A stretch of DNA of 64,000 bases, from assembly GCA_030783905.1 (NCBI GenBank), contig JAQAHH010000004.1, positions 161,865 to 225,864 of the forward strand. The letters are read 5' to 3'. The notes beneath the pieces are model-generated. The model was not told the DNA's origin. It did not search any database and worked only from the letters and a program-made list of their open reading frames with translations. Of the stretch, positions 18,984-28,997 are shown in pieces. This stretch comes from Bisgaard Taxon 45 (lineage in GTDB: Bacteria; Pseudomonadota; Gammaproteobacteria; Enterobacterales; Pasteurellaceae). The translations under genes and the position numbers were made by a program. Every line of letters starts with the position of its first letter. Position 1 is the stretch's first letter.

Positions 18984-21332
18984 ATGAAAAAGCATTCTTA
19001 TACACTCCTTTCGATCGCAATATTGAGCACCGTTTATAGTGCCTCCAGTTTGGCCGAGTTGAAATCGCAATGTTTAGCTGGTGTACCTCACTTTACAGGC
19101 GAGCTCGTGACAGGCAATCCAAATGATTTACCTGTTTATATCGAAGCGGATCAGGCAAAACTAAATCAGTCTGTCAGTGCACTCTACGAAGGGAATGTTG
19201 ATATTCAACAGGGTAACCGACAACTACACGCACAACGTGCAGAAATCACGCAACAAAAACAGCCCAATGGCTTACAACGTATCGCCCATGTTCGCGGTGG
19301 ATTTCACTATCAAGATCATCAAATTCAACTAAAAGGTGAAGACGCGCAAATTCACCTCAATACCAAAAATACCGACATCAACCAGGCTGATTATCAGTTA
19401 GTCGATCGTCAAGGACGAGGCAAAGCAGAATCCATTGCACTACGCGAAGATTATCGCCTTATGAAAAATGCAGAATTTACCTCCTGTTTGCCAGGGGATA
19501 ACGCTTGGTCGATTGAGGCAAAAGAAATGCGCCAGTATATTCAAGATGAATATGCCGAAATGTGGCATGCTCGCTTTAAAGTGCAGGGCGTGCCTGTTTT
19601 TTATACTCCTTATTTACAGTTACCAATTGGAGATCGTCGTCGTTCTGGCTTATTATTACCAAATTTTGGCACCTCAAGTCGTGATGGCTACTTCTACGAA
19701 CAACCGTTTTACTGGAATATTGCCCCTAACCTTGATGCCACACTTACCCCAAAATATATGTCAAAGCGGGGCTGGCAACTTAATGGTGAGTTTCGTTATT
19801 TAAGTCCCATTGGTGAAGGTCAATTAGCCGGGGAATACTTAAAAAAAGACCGTTTAACCGATTACCTCAGCAAGGATCGCTCTCGTCACTTATTTTACTG
19901 GACACACCATTCCAGTTTTTTACAAAACTGGCGCTTAAATGTCGATTACACCCGAGTAAGTGATAAACGCTATTTTGCTGATTTTGATTCTGCTTATGGT
20001 TCAAGCACTGACGGCTATGCAGATCAGAACTTTCGCATTGCTTATTATCAGCCACATTACAATTTTGCGATTTCAGCCAAACAATTCCAAATCTTTAACG
20101 AAGTAGATATTGGTCCTTACCGTGCCTTGCCACAGATTGATTTCAACTATTACCAAGATGCGTTGTTTGATGGTCTGTTAGATTTTAAACTCTTTTCCCA
20201 AGCGGTTCACTTTAATAATAAAAGCGCACTCATGCCCAAAGCATGGCGTTTTCATGCCGAACCGAGCTTAAACTTACCTTTATCTAATCGTTATGGCAGT
20301 TTAAATATTGAAACCAAACTTTATGCCACCCACTACCAACAAACGCAAGGGCGTTCAACGGAAGCAGAACAAGTCACACGTAAAATCAACCGTGTCTTGC
20401 CACAAGTCAAAGTCGATTTACAAACTGTCTTGGCGAGCCATCAGACCTTTATTGAGGGTTACACCCAAACCTTAGAACCTCACGTACAATATTTATATCG
20501 CCCTTATAAAGACCAAAGCAATATTGGGTCTAAATTAAATAATGCCTACTTAGGTTTTGGTTACGACTCCTCTCTTTTACAACAAGACTATTTCGGCTTA
20601 TTCCGTGATCGTCGTTACAGCGGATTAGACCGTATCGCCTCAGCCAATCAATTTACGGTGGGGGGCACCACCCGAATTTATGATAAAAAAGGCAATGAGC
20701 GCTTTAATTTCGCAGCTGGACAAATTTACCATTTGCAGGATTCTCGCATTGATAATACGCCAGAAAACAGCACCTATGGTCGCTCCTCTTCTTGGTCACT
20801 GGCCTCCAACTGGAAAATCAATGATCAGTGGCGTTGGCAAGGCAGTTATCAATATGATACGCGCTTAGATAAATCCTCATTGGGTAACTTTACCTTAGAA
20901 TATAACCCAATCGGGAATAATATTATTCAATTAAGCTACCGTTATGCGAGTCAACAATACATTGACCAAAACCTCACTTCAGCAGCAAACCGTTACGGCC
21001 AAGACATTAAACAACTTGGTCTGACTGTTGCTTGGGAAGTGACGGATAACTGGGCGGTGGTCGCACGTCATTATCAAGATCTCGCGTTGAAAAAGCCTGT
21101 TGAGCAATATTTTGGGGTCGAATATAGTACTTGCTGTTGGGCAATCAATGTGGGGGCTAAACGCAGTGTGACCAGCAAAGAAAACCAAACCGCGGATCAA
21201 ATCTTTTATGATAAAGGGATTGCCGTCAATGTTGAGCTGCGTGGTTTAGGTAATAATGATCACAAAGGCAATATTGAGAAGATGCTACAAAAAGGCAAAT
21301 TACCCTATTTACAAGCCTTTAGTCTTTATTAA
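18984..21332 (+). CDS. lptD: LPS-assembly protein LptD
   Basis: Outer-membrane barrel that inserts lipopolysaccharide into the outer leaflet together with LptE. 782 aa when started at MKKHSYTLLS (18984); an in-frame TTG seven codons earlier is less likely. Signal peptide to about SSLA, then the periplasmic OstA domain (YIEADQAKL…GNVDIQQGNRQL…AEI) and a long barrel. The four cysteines used in the disulfide relay are present: one just after the signal peptide, one in SCLPGDNAW and the adjacent pair STCCWAINVG near the C-terminus. It ends with a canonical barrel strand (LPYLQAFSLY). Confidence 0.95.
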   Translation: MKKHSYTLLSIAILSTVYSASSLAELKSQCLAGVPHFTGELVTGNPNDLPVYIEADQAKLNQSVSALYEGNVDIQQGNRQLHAQRAEITQQKQPNGLQRIAHVRGGFHYQDHQIQLKGEDAQIHLNTKNTDINQADYQLVDRQGRGKAESIALREDYRLMKNAEFTSCLPGDNAWSIEAKEMRQYIQDEYAEMWHARFKVQGVPVFYTPYLQLPIGDRRRSGLLLPNFGTSSRDGYFYEQPFYWNIAPNLDATLTPKYMSKRGWQLNGEFRYLSPIGEGQLAGEYLKKDRLTDYLSKDRSRHLFYWTHHSSFLQNWRLNVDYTRVSDKRYFADFDSAYGSSTDGYADQNFRIAYYQPHYNFAISAKQFQIFNEVDIGPYRALPQIDFNYYQDALFDGLLDFKLFSQAVHFNNKSALMPKAWRFHAEPSLNLPLSNRYGSLNIETKLYATHYQQTQGRSTEAEQVTRKINRVLPQVKVDLQTVLASHQTFIEGYTQTLEPHVQYLYRPYKDQSNIGSKLNNAYLGFGYDSSLLQQDYFGLFRDRRYSGLDRIASANQFTVGGTTRIYDKKGNERFNFAAGQIYHLQDSRIDNTPENSTYGRSSSWSLASNWKINDQWRWQGSYQYDTRLDKSSLGNFTLEYNPIGNNIIQLSYRYASQQYIDQNLTSAANRYGQDIKQLGLTVAWEVTDNWAVVARHYQDLALKKPVEQYFGVEYSTCCWAINVGAKRSVTSKENQTADQIFYDKGIAVNVELRGLGNNDHKGNIEKMLQKGKLPYLQAFSLY

Positions 21333-21379
21333 TATGCACGATGAGCACAATGTAGCAAAAGTAGTCAGCACGTAATTCT

Positions 21380-21415
21380 AGGACTGAAGCGACTAAACTC
21401 GCCTCAGTCCTTTTT
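21380..21415 (+). terminator. Intrinsic terminator of lptD
   Basis: 13-bp stem AGGACTGAAGCGA / TCGCCTCAGTCCT with one mismatch and a 6-base loop, followed by TTTTT. Located 48 bases past the lptD stop. Confidence 0.85.
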
Positions 21416-21449
21416 ATTCGCCCTTTTCCAAACCATAAGTAAAATGGGT

Positions 21450-22568
21450 TTAGCGTCGTTTGTATAAACCATGCTCTACCACAATCAATTCTTGTAACTC
21501 TAAAGCTAACAACTGTACTAACAAGGTATTGATCGGTAAATTGACCTGCTGGGCTAACACATCAATACTCACGGGCGAATACCCAATGTGAGCATATAAA
21601 TCGGGATAGTCGGGGACTGTGGTAACCATTTTCAGCGTGGTTGTATTGCTTGTCGGAGACAAAGCCAGCTCGTGGTCAACCTCAATTGGCGTAATCTGTT
21701 GATAAAGTGGAAGGTGTTCTAAGATATCATTGATCTGCTCAACTAATATTGCACCTTGTTTAATCAGCTTGTGGCAGCCTTGACTGAATCCCTGTTGAAT
21801 TTGCCCCGGCAAAGCAAACACCTCCCGATTTTGTTCCAACGCATAGCGTGCCGTAATTAATGAGCCACTGTGTTCTGACGCCTCAATCACTAAGGTGCCC
21901 AACGATAAACCACTAATAATGCGATTACGGCGGGGAAAGTTTTCTGCCACAGGGGGCTGAGAAGGTAAGAATTCAGACACTAACGCACCGCGCTGCGCAA
22001 TAATGTTTTCTGCTAGTGCGCGATGTTTCTTCGGATAAATGACATCTAAGCCACTGCCTAAGACCGCCACCGTCCTCCCTTTGATATCTACCACTGCTTG
22101 ATGGGCAAAACTATCAATGCCAAGGGCTAAACCACTGGTCACCACAATATCTGCGTAAGCAAGTTGAGTGGCAAAATAGTTTGCCCAATATTCACCATAA
22201 TGCGAACAATGGCGACTACCGACGATCGCCACTTGCTTTGCGGATAAGCTGGCCACCTCCCCTTTCACAAATAAAACCAGCGGTGCCCCCACGGTTTGTT
22301 TTAACAACGGCGGATAATGCGGATCAAACCAATCCACAATATGTTGCTCTTTTCCATTCGTCCAAGCTAAAGCTGGATCAATATAGCGATACTCCGGGCT
22401 AAACCAGCGTTGAATTTGCCATGCTGTCCATCCCATCTGGTGAAATGCCGTCGCATCATATTCCGTTAATGTGGCTAAACTCACTTTATCCAGTAAACGT
22501 TGAATAGCCAATGGCCCTAGGCGTGGCACTTGTAATAAGCGTAATAGCACAGGAAGAGAAGATGACAT
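21450..22568 (-). CDS. dprA: DNA-processing protein DprA/Smf
   Basis: Loads RecA on incoming single-stranded DNA during natural transformation. About 372 aa. N-terminal helix-hairpin region (VPRLGPLAIQRLL), Rossmann-like core with VAIVGSRHCSHYGEYWA, TSGLALGIDSFAHQAV and VLGSGLDVIYPKKHRAL, then SEFLPSQPPVAENFPRRNRIISGLS, and a C-terminal winged helix from about residue 310. The frame runs back to a TTG at 22580, but GGGAGG lies just before tandem ATGs at 22571/22568, so the second ATG is chosen. Fits a naturally competent family whose genome carries many uptake signals. Confidence 0.94.
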   Translation of the reverse strand: MSSSLPVLLRLLQVPRLGPLAIQRLLDKVSLATLTEYDATAFHQMGWTAWQIQRWFSPEYRYIDPALAWTNGKEQHIVDWFDPHYPPLLKQTVGAPLVLFVKGEVASLSAKQVAIVGSRHCSHYGEYWANYFATQLAYADIVVTSGLALGIDSFAHQAVVDIKGRTVAVLGSGLDVIYPKKHRALAENIIAQRGALVSEFLPSQPPVAENFPRRNRIISGLSLGTLVIEASEHSGSLITARYALEQNREVFALPGQIQQGFSQGCHKLIKQGAILVEQINDILEHLPLYQQITPIEVDHELALSPTSNTTTLKMVTTVPDYPDLYAHIGYSPVSIDVLAQQVNLPINTLLVQLLALELQELIVVEHGLYKRR

Positions 22569-22659
22569 CATACCTCCCAAAACTCAAAAAGTGGCAAGAT
22601 AAAATGTGGCTAGGCTTTATTCTATAGTTGGGTAGACAAATTGTGAGAGAGATCGTGAA

Positions 22660-22693
22660 ATAAAAAAATCTGCACCACTATGCGATGCAGATT
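22660..22693 (-). terminator. Intrinsic terminator of the nap operon
   Basis: 8-bp stem AATCTGCA / TGCAGATT (arms 22667-22674 and 22686-22693) followed on the minus strand by seven T. Located 25 bases past the napC stop. Confidence 0.85.
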
Positions 22694-22717
22694 GTATGTG
22701 AAAGGACAGCCACAGAG

Positions 22718-23311
22718 TTATTTCTGCTCAGCGCTAAACCCCGACTCGACACCTGTCATATCCGGTAATTGGTGAGCAATCCCTTTATGACAATCAATAC
22801 AGGTTTTTTCTTCTTTGATGGCTAATGCATGCATTTTTTCAGCGACTGTTTTTTGCTGGCTAAAATCCATATTCTCAAAGTTATGGCAATTACGGCACTC
22901 TTGCGAGTTATTCGCCTTTAATCTTGCCCATTCACGTTCTGCCATATGTAAACGGCGAGAGTTAAATTTATCGATCGTATCGGTATAGCCCATAAGATGC
23001 GCATACACTTCACGACTCGCTTGTACCTTCCGGATCATTTTTGGAATAAATTCATGCGGTACATGACAATCTGGACAGGTCGCTTTTACCCCACTACGAT
23101 TTAGATAATGTGCCGTGTGCAAATATTCTGGATACACATCATTGCTGTGGCAACTGACACAAAATTCCTCGGTATTGGTTTGCTCCAAGCCATAATTAAA
23201 CCCAACCCAAGACACAATGCCTGCAATAAACGCAAGCGTAATCAAGGTACCGACCGCAATACGGCTGGGTGAGCGAAACCATTTCCAAAAGCGTTTAATT
23301 AAGTTCAACAT
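22718..23311 (-). CDS. napC: NapC tetrahaem c-type cytochrome
   Basis: Membrane-anchored quinol dehydrogenase that passes electrons from menaquinol or ubiquinol to NapB/NapA in the periplasm. 197 aa. One N-terminal membrane anchor (TLITLAFIAGIVSWVGF) and four haem motifs: CVSCH, CPDCH, CRNCH and CIDCH. The frame can start at GTG 23326 immediately after the napB stop, but AAGGA 7 bases before ATG 23311 and the start MLNLIKRFWKWF favour the latter. Last gene of napFDAGHBC. Confidence 0.95.
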   Translation of the reverse strand: MLNLIKRFWKWFRSPSRIAVGTLITLAFIAGIVSWVGFNYGLEQTNTEEFCVSCHSNDVYPEYLHTAHYLNRSGVKATCPDCHVPHEFIPKMIRKVQASREVYAHLMGYTDTIDKFNSRRLHMAEREWARLKANNSQECRNCHNFENMDFSQQKTVAEKMHALAIKEEKTCIDCHKGIAHQLPDMTGVESGFSAEQK

Positions 23312-23326
23312 AATTCCGTCCTTCAC

Positions 23327-23752
23327 TTACTTACCGAAACCAGCCATCGGTTTAAATTCATTTTGAATAATCGGCTCAACATCAGATTGCGAAACGTGGC
23401 ACTGCAAACAGAAGTAACGACGTGGTGAAGTCCCCCCAACAATATTCCCATCACGATCCATAAAATGAGTAGGGCTGATGCGTGTTGCGCCAGTGACGCG
23501 TGAGGCTTCTGGACTATGGCAAGTTAAACATTGGTTGATATTTTTGGTGACCTGATAATTTTTGGTCGCATGCGGCACCATCGGTGGCTGATTCACATAG
23601 TTTAACGGCGCCAAGCCACTTTCTTTTGGTGTATTATGGAACGCTGGCGCGATATGTTCAGGTGAATCTTGTAAACTATTTCCCACTTTGGCTTCATTAG
23701 CATTGACCGTGAAGGCAAAAAGTGCGGTCAAGATTAGCATTGTTTTTTTCAT
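23327..23752 (-). CDS. napB: NapB dihaem cytochrome c subunit of periplasmic nitrate reductase
   Basis: Small electron-transfer subunit that feeds NapA. About 141 aa with signal peptide MKKTMLILTALFAFTVNA. Two haem motifs, CLTCH and CLQCH. PPMVPHATKNYQVTKNINQCL and SPTHFMDRDG are family features. An in-frame GTG at 23761 overlaps the napH stop, but GGGGGAG at 8 bases favours ATG 23752. It contains an uptake signal within the signal-peptide codons. Confidence 0.94.
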   Translation of the reverse strand: MKKTMLILTALFAFTVNANEAKVGNSLQDSPEHIAPAFHNTPKESGLAPLNYVNQPPMVPHATKNYQVTKNINQCLTCHSPEASRVTGATRISPTHFMDRDGNIVGGTSPRRYFCLQCHVSQSDVEPIIQNEFKPMAGFGK

Positions 23753-23757
23753 TTTTA

Positions 23758-24633
23758 TCACTCCCCCGAATGATTAACTGAATGATTAAATCGCGTTGTA
23801 AAAATAAATACTTTTTCAGGGCAAACGTCGATACAACGTCCACAACTGATACAATCTTTTGAAAGCACTAACGGACTTTCACTGTTTTTTGCATGTAACG
23901 GATCACGTAATACCTGTGGTTCTGGACAGACGTTATAGCAATCCATGCAATTATCACATTGTTGGCGATGCGCCACTTTGATACGAAAAATACCTTTCGC
24001 ACCAATCACACCATAGGCCGCCCCGATTGGACATAAATGCCCACACCAACCATGCTCGACAATCAATAAATCGAATAAAAATACCGCGAGGACGAGCCAA
24101 ACCGTCGCCCCGAAACCATAAATTAACGCGCGCCCCAGTGCGGCAACGGGATTGAGCCATTCCCAGAGTAAAAAACCACTCAGTGCACTGCCGAGTAAAA
24201 TCATCACTAAAATCGCATAGCGTAAAGTGCGTGGCAGTTTGGCAGATTGACGAATTTCTAATTTGCGTCTTAACCAAGCAGACACATCTGTCACGATGTT
24301 TAATGGGCAAACCCAAGCACAGAAAACGCGACTCCCTAAAATGGCATAAAGCACCACTACAATCAGGACACCCAACAAAGCCGTCATGGTCGGCATAAAA
24401 CCGGTCGCGAGACTTTCTGCCATAATTAATGGGTCTGTCATCGGGATCACATCTAAAAAAAGACTACTGCTGTAATTGCCCCTTAAGATCCACACCCCAA
24501 AATAAGGGCCACTTAAAAACATGGCAAGAATACTCAGCTGGGTTAGACGTCGCCAAAACAAAAAGCGATTGGCATGCCACCAGCCTAATTTTTCGCGTGC
24601 TTCTTTACCCGCATATTTTGGTGAATTTGCCAT
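23758..24633 (-). CDS. napH: NapH quinol dehydrogenase iron-sulfur membrane subunit
   Basis: Membrane protein with four helices and two cytoplasmic [4Fe-4S] clusters, forming a ubiquinol dehydrogenase with NapG. About 291 aa from ATG 24633, which overlaps the napG stop (TAATG); the frame is open upstream to 24717 but homologues begin with [16 protein letters not shown] sequence. Two CXXXCP motifs (CAWVCPLN, CGHLCPIGAAYG) flank membrane segments, and the clusters sit in CDNCMDCYNVCPEP and CISCGRCIDVCP. Confidence 0.94.
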   Translation of the reverse strand: MANSPKYAGKEAREKLGWWHANRFLFWRRLTQLSILAMFLSGPYFGVWILRGNYSSSLFLDVIPMTDPLIMAESLATGFMPTMTALLGVLIVVVLYAILGSRVFCAWVCPLNIVTDVSAWLRRKLEIRQSAKLPRTLRYAILVMILLGSALSGFLLWEWLNPVAALGRALIYGFGATVWLVLAVFLFDLLIVEHGWCGHLCPIGAAYGVIGAKGIFRIKVAHRQQCDNCMDCYNVCPEPQVLRDPLHAKNSESPLVLSKDCISCGRCIDVCPEKVFIFTTRFNHSVNHSGE

Positions 24634-25385
24634 TACAAGCTCTCCGGTAAACGAGTTGGTAGTGAAATAATGCCTTCTGGGGCAAGAGAATGCCCGGCCT
24701 TGTCTTTCTCTTCCCAACCTAAACGATAATGTTTACCTAACATCCCTTTCGCTAATGCCATAGGTAACACTTTGATCGCCGCCTCGTCTAACACACAAGC
24801 CTCTTCACATTTGCCACAACCCGTACAAGCTTCAGAATGTACAGTCGGAATAAACACTGCATGCTTCCCGGTACGCTCATTACGATGCATCACTAAGGTA
24901 ATCGCTTTATTAATTAATGGGCAGACGCGGTAACACACATCACAGCGTAACCCTTGCCAATTCAGACAGGTTTCATGGTCTAACAGAACCGCTAACCCCA
25001 TGCGAGCCTCATTAATTTCTGTAGCTTGATTATCTAAAGCACCTGTTGGGCAGGCTTGAGCACAAGGAATATCCACACACATCTCACATGGCTTATCGCG
25101 TGCAATAAAATAGGGTGTGCCAGCTTCCATCGGTGAAATCAAAGACGCAAGGTGTAACATCTCGTATGGACAGGCTTGTACACACTGACCACAACGAATG
25201 CACGCAGCAGAAAACGCCTGATCATTGTCAAGAGCAAACGGTGGGCGTAATGCCACCCCTTCGCGTGCTAGACTTTGCTTTTGTTGCAAACCAAGCAGCA
25301 AGGTTACCCCTGCCAACCCGCCTACAGTGCGCGTAGCCTCTTTAAAAAATCGACGACGATCAGGATTCACAACTGGTTTTTTCAT
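24633..25385 (-). CDS. napG: NapG ferredoxin-type subunit
   Basis: Periplasmic ferredoxin-like partner of NapH. 250 aa with a twin-arginine signal ([18 protein letters not shown]). Cysteine motifs for four [4Fe-4S] clusters: [38 protein letters not shown] and [12 protein letters not shown]. It lies 72 bases downstream of napA, a gap that holds an uptake signal at 25426-25434, and overlaps napH by one base. Confidence 0.95.
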   Translation of the reverse strand: MKKPVVNPDRRRFFKEATRTVGGLAGVTLLLGLQQKQSLAREGVALRPPFALDNDQAFSAACIRCGQCVQACPYEMLHLASLISPMEAGTPYFIARDKPCEMCVDIPCAQACPTGALDNQATEINEARMGLAVLLDHETCLNWQGLRCDVCYRVCPLINKAITLVMHRNERTGKHAVFIPTVHSEACTGCGKCEEACVLDEAAIKVLPMALAKGMLGKHYRLGWEEKDKAGHSLAPEGIISLPTRLPESL

Positions 25386-25457
25386 TCGACTTTACAAGCG
25401 CACCTGACACACGACAATATGTGCCAAGTGCGGTTGTTCCTCATTAAATTTGACGAA

Positions 25458-27950
25458 TTAGGCTTTTTCCACTTTTACTGCACATTTTTTGAAGTCAGTT
25501 TCTTTGGAAATGGGATCTGTCGCATCTAATGTCAGATAGTTCGCTAACTGACCCGCATCAAAGAACGTGGTATACACTAAGCCCTGTGGGACTTTATTAC
25601 GACCACGGGTATCTAAGTGAGAAATGATGTCACCACGACGTGAACTCACTTTCACTTTATCTCCATGACGTAAACCACGTTTTTTCGCATCAAATGGATG
25701 CATCCAAACCAAGTTATTTGGGAAAGAACGATGCAGTTCAGGTACACGACGAGTCATTGTGCCAGTATGCCAGTGTTCTAACACACGACCAGTACATAAC
25801 CACAAATCATATTCTGCATCTGGCGCTTCCGCTGGTGGCTCATAAGGTACGGCAAGAATAATCGCTTTTTTATCTGGGTAACCATAGAACGCCACGCCCT
25901 CACCTGCTTTAACATAAGGGTCATAGCCTTCACGATAACGCCATAGGGTTTCTTTCCCGTCCACCACTGGCCAACGTAAACCACGCGCTTTGTGATAGGT
26001 TTCAAAGTCAGCTAAATCGTGACCATGGCCACGACCAAAAGCCGCATATTCTTCAAATAGCCCTTTTTGTAAATAGAAACCAAAGTGCTCCGCTTCATCA
26101 TTCATGTAACCAGGTTTATCGGTTGGTACTTGGAATTTATCCACTTGTCCATTACGGAATAACACTTCATACAAGGTTTTTCCTTTATATTCAGGGTTAG
26201 CTGCTAACACCTCTGCCGGCCACATTTCATCGGTAGTGAAATATTTAGAGAACTCCACTAACTGCCAGACGTCAGATTTAGATTCACCCGGTGCTTTTAC
26301 TTGTTGATACCAGAATTGCGTGCGGCGCTCTGCGTTACCATACGCCCCTTCTTTTTCCACCCACATTGCTGTTGGTAAAATTAAATCCGCGGCAAGCGCA
26401 GAAACCGTTGGATAAGGATCTGACACAATGACAAAGTTTTCTTCATCACGCCACCCCGGGAAACGCTCTTGGTTGATATTTGGACCACCTTGCATGTTAT
26501 TGGTACACATTTGCCATAACACATTCATTTTCTTATCTTTTAACGCACGGTCTTGTGCCACCGCGTGATAGCCCACTTGGGTCTGAATTACACCTTTTGG
26601 TAACTTCCACAGTTTTTCGGCTTTTTCAACGTGTTTTGGATTGGTCACCACCAAATCCGCAGGTAAACGGTGTGCAAAGGTGCCCACCTCACGCGCGGTA
26701 CCACAAGCAGAAGGTTGACCTGTTAGCGAGAATGGTCCGCAACCGGGTTTAGAGATTTTGCCAGTTAATAAGTGAATGTTATAGATCAAGTGGTTTGCCC
26801 ACACACCACGTGTATGTTGGTTGAAACCCATAGTCCAGAACGACACAATATTCAGTTTCGGATCCGCATACATTTTCGCAAGGGCTTCAAGCTGATCTTT
26901 TGGCACCCCTGAAATTTCATGGGCTTTTTCTAGCGTATAGGGTGCGACGAGTTTTTTATACTCCTCGAAATCACTGTCGTGCATTTTGCCCGCAGTTTTC
27001 ACATTTTTTGCCGCTTTTTCTAACGCGTGGGTATCACGTAAGCCATAGCCAATATCTGTTTCACCGCGTTTAAATTTGGTGTGTTTTTGAATAAAGTCAT
27101 GATCAATGGCATCATGTTGAATCAAGTAATTCGCAATGTAGTTCATGATCGCCAAATCCGATTGTGGCGTGAAGAAAATACCTAAATCGGCTAATTCAAA
27201 TGAGCGATGTTCAAAAGTGGAAAGCACTGCGACTTTCACATTTGGATGAGATAAACGACGATCAGAAATACGCGACCATAAAATCGGGTGCATTTCTGCC
27301 ATATTCGATCCCCACAGGACAAAGGCATCGGCTTTCTCAATATCATCATAACAGCCCATTGGCTCATCCATACCGAAGGTACGCATAAAGGCAACTGCGG
27401 CGGATGCCATACAATGACGGGCATTTGGATCAATATTATTAGAGCGCAAGCCTGCTTTAAATAATTTGGATTTGGCGACACCTTCAAAAATGGTGGATTG
27501 TCCCGAGGTGAACATCCCCGCACCATTTGGGCCTTTCTCTTTTAAGGCTTTTTTGAATTTTTCTGCCATAATGGTGAAGGCTTGATCCCAAGAAACGGGG
27601 GTGAATTCGCCATGCTTGTCAAATTTGCCGTCTTTCATGCGTAACATTGGCGAGGTTAAGCGGTCTTTACCGTACATGATTTTTGGTAAGAAATAGCCTT
27701 TGATGCAGTTCAAACCGCGGTTTACATCTGCATCGGGATCCCCTTGCGAAGCAACGACTCGCCCATTTTGCGTCCCTACTAACACACTACAGCCTGTACC
27801 ACAGAAACGGCAAGGCGCTTTGTCCCATTTAATAATGTTATCTGGCGACGCTTCCACGTTTTTCACTGGAATAGTCAACCCTGCTACCGCAGCCGCAGCA
27901 ACTGCAGCATTGGTTTTCATAAAGTCACGACGACTTAAATTCATCTTCAT
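25458..27950 (-). CDS. napA: NapA periplasmic nitrate reductase catalytic subunit
   Basis: Molybdenum bis-MGD enzyme that reduces nitrate to nitrite in the periplasm. 830 aa, full length. Tat signal [22 protein letters not shown]-terminal [4Fe-4S] site [13 protein letters not shown]…GLNCIKGYF, and the molybdenum-ligand cysteine in [32 protein letters not shown] and [17 protein letters not shown] are typical, and the C-terminal molybdopterin-binding segment [18 protein letters not shown] is clear. GGGGGA precedes the start. The third gene of the operon. Confidence 0.98.
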   Translation of the reverse strand: MKMNLSRRDFMKTNAAVAAAAVAGLTIPVKNVEASPDNIIKWDKAPCRFCGTGCSVLVGTQNGRVVASQGDPDADVNRGLNCIKGYFLPKIMYGKDRLTSPMLRMKDGKFDKHGEFTPVSWDQAFTIMAEKFKKALKEKGPNGAGMFTSGQSTIFEGVAKSKLFKAGLRSNNIDPNARHCMASAAVAFMRTFGMDEPMGCYDDIEKADAFVLWGSNMAEMHPILWSRISDRRLSHPNVKVAVLSTFEHRSFELADLGIFFTPQSDLAIMNYIANYLIQHDAIDHDFIQKHTKFKRGETDIGYGLRDTHALEKAAKNVKTAGKMHDSDFEEYKKLVAPYTLEKAHEISGVPKDQLEALAKMYADPKLNIVSFWTMGFNQHTRGVWANHLIYNIHLLTGKISKPGCGPFSLTGQPSACGTAREVGTFAHRLPADLVVTNPKHVEKAEKLWKLPKGVIQTQVGYHAVAQDRALKDKKMNVLWQMCTNNMQGGPNINQERFPGWRDEENFVIVSDPYPTVSALAADLILPTAMWVEKEGAYGNAERRTQFWYQQVKAPGESKSDVWQLVEFSKYFTTDEMWPAEVLAANPEYKGKTLYEVLFRNGQVDKFQVPTDKPGYMNDEAEHFGFYLQKGLFEEYAAFGRGHGHDLADFETYHKARGLRWPVVDGKETLWRYREGYDPYVKAGEGVAFYGYPDKKAIILAVPYEPPAEAPDAEYDLWLCTGRVLEHWHTGTMTRRVPELHRSFPNNLVWMHPFDAKKRGLRHGDKVKVSSRRGDIISHLDTRGRNKVPQGLVYTTFFDAGQLANYLTLDATDPISKETDFKKCAVKVEKA

Positions 27951-27985
27951 AGCGTTCCCCCACTATATTGAATTATTTGATGTTT

Positions 27986-28261
27986 TTATTCATTTTCGTC
28001 TTGCTGATGGTACACCAAGGACACATCAATGACGCCGTCAATCTCTCGTGTCGCTTCCATTTGTTGATGTAAAAGATGTTGATCATGCGATTGCATAACC
28101 ACAACAAGCTTACCAGTCTGTGCGTCCAATGCAGGGATATCCGTATTTGGTATCGCCAAAAGTGCGGTCTGAATTGCCTCTAATTTTTTGGGATTACCTT
28201 GAATCACGAGACCGCAGACATGCCAATCTTTTGCATTTTCCATTGTGATTTGTTCAGTCAT
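27986..28261 (-). CDS. napD: NapD chaperone for NapA maturation
   Basis: Small cytoplasmic protein that binds the NapA twin-arginine signal and prevents premature export. 91 aa, family-typical, with WHVCGLVIQGNPKKLEAIQTALL and the ferredoxin-like alternation of strands and helices. It overlaps the end of napF by eight bases, so translation is coupled. It contains an uptake signal at 28160-28168. Confidence 0.93.
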   Translation of the reverse strand: MTEQITMENAKDWHVCGLVIQGNPKKLEAIQTALLAIPNTDIPALDAQTGKLVVVMQSHDQHLLHQQMEATREIDGVIDVSLVYHQQDENE

Positions 28262-28802
28262 TTGTTTTTTCTACTTGATGTTGTTGTATCAATGACAGCT
28301 TAATGGCTGACACAGGGCAACTGCGCAAACAGGCCCCACATCCATTACAGTCCTCTAACACGAATTGCGGTTGTGAGACACCACCAATCTGGCGTTTAAA
28401 ACGAATCGCCCGCATTTCACAACTGTCTTCACAGCTTCGACACTCTACCGCGTTTAATGTCAAACAATGATTGCTCATTTCAATCTTATGGGTCCAAGCA
28501 AGCTCGGTCAGTGGTCTAAATACCGGTTGCTGACAGACATCAACGCATTTATGGCAAAACGTGCATTCAGCGTGATCAAATTGCACCTCTGGAAAACCCC
28601 CTTCCCCTTTTATTAGAATTTGTGTTTCGCAGACGGTGATACAATCGCCACAACGATGACAGTTTTGGGTAAAGTGGTGCTCATCAACACTCCAAGGTGG
28701 TCGAATACCTTGAAATCCTTGCGTTTTGACTTTTTCTGACTGTAATGAGGTGAGAAACTGTCCGCGCAAAAAATGACGACGAGATAGGTTTTCAACAGTC
28801 AT
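28254..28802 (-). CDS. napF: NapF ferredoxin-type protein
   Basis: Cytoplasmic iron-sulfur protein thought to help load clusters into NapA. About 182 aa from ATG 28802, which has AAGGA 8 bases upstream; the frame is open back to 28859. Cysteine clusters: CHRCGDCITVCE, CTFCHKCVDVC, CRSCEDSCE and CNGCGACLRSCP. IRPPWSVDEHHF matches the NapF family. First gene of napFDAGHBC, divergent from narQ. Confidence 0.93.
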   Translation of the reverse strand: MTVENLSRRHFLRGQFLTSLQSEKVKTQGFQGIRPPWSVDEHHFTQNCHRCGDCITVCETQILIKGEGGFPEVQFDHAECTFCHKCVDVCQQPVFRPLTELAWTHKIEMSNHCLTLNAVECRSCEDSCEMRAIRFKRQIGGVSQPQFVLEDCNGCGACLRSCPVSAIKLSLIQQHQVEKTND

Positions 28803-28868
28803 GCGCGATTCCTTTAATTTACCTTTTTTCCGATTTGCCATTATGGCGAGAGAGGTCAAAATTCATAC

Positions 28869-28883
28869 TACCCAAATTGAGTA
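28869..28883. promoter_or_regulatory. Candidate NarP-type site in front of napF
   Basis: TACCCAAATTGAGTA is a near-palindrome resembling paired NarP/NarL heptamers (TACYYMT…AKRRGTA), but with one base fewer between the halves than the usual 7-2-7 site. It lies about 67-81 bases upstream of napF. NarP control of nap is known in relatives; this particular site is a weak inference. Confidence 0.35.
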
Positions 28884-28907
28884 TTTCGGCAAGAAAGTGG
28901 CTTTTTC

Positions 28908-28921
28908 TTGTGCTAGATCAA
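28908..28921. promoter_or_regulatory. Candidate FNR site between napF and narQ
   Basis: TTGTGCTAGATCAA matches the FNR consensus TTGATNNNNATCAA in one perfect half (ATCAA) and three of five bases of the other. The position between nap and narQ suits oxygen-responsive control, but the match is imperfect. Confidence 0.4.
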
Positions 28922-28997
28922 TTTTTATTTATCAGTAAAAAAATGGTTATTTTTTTGCTACACTAGCCCCGTTATTTCTCAGTTTAAAAGGTGTGTC

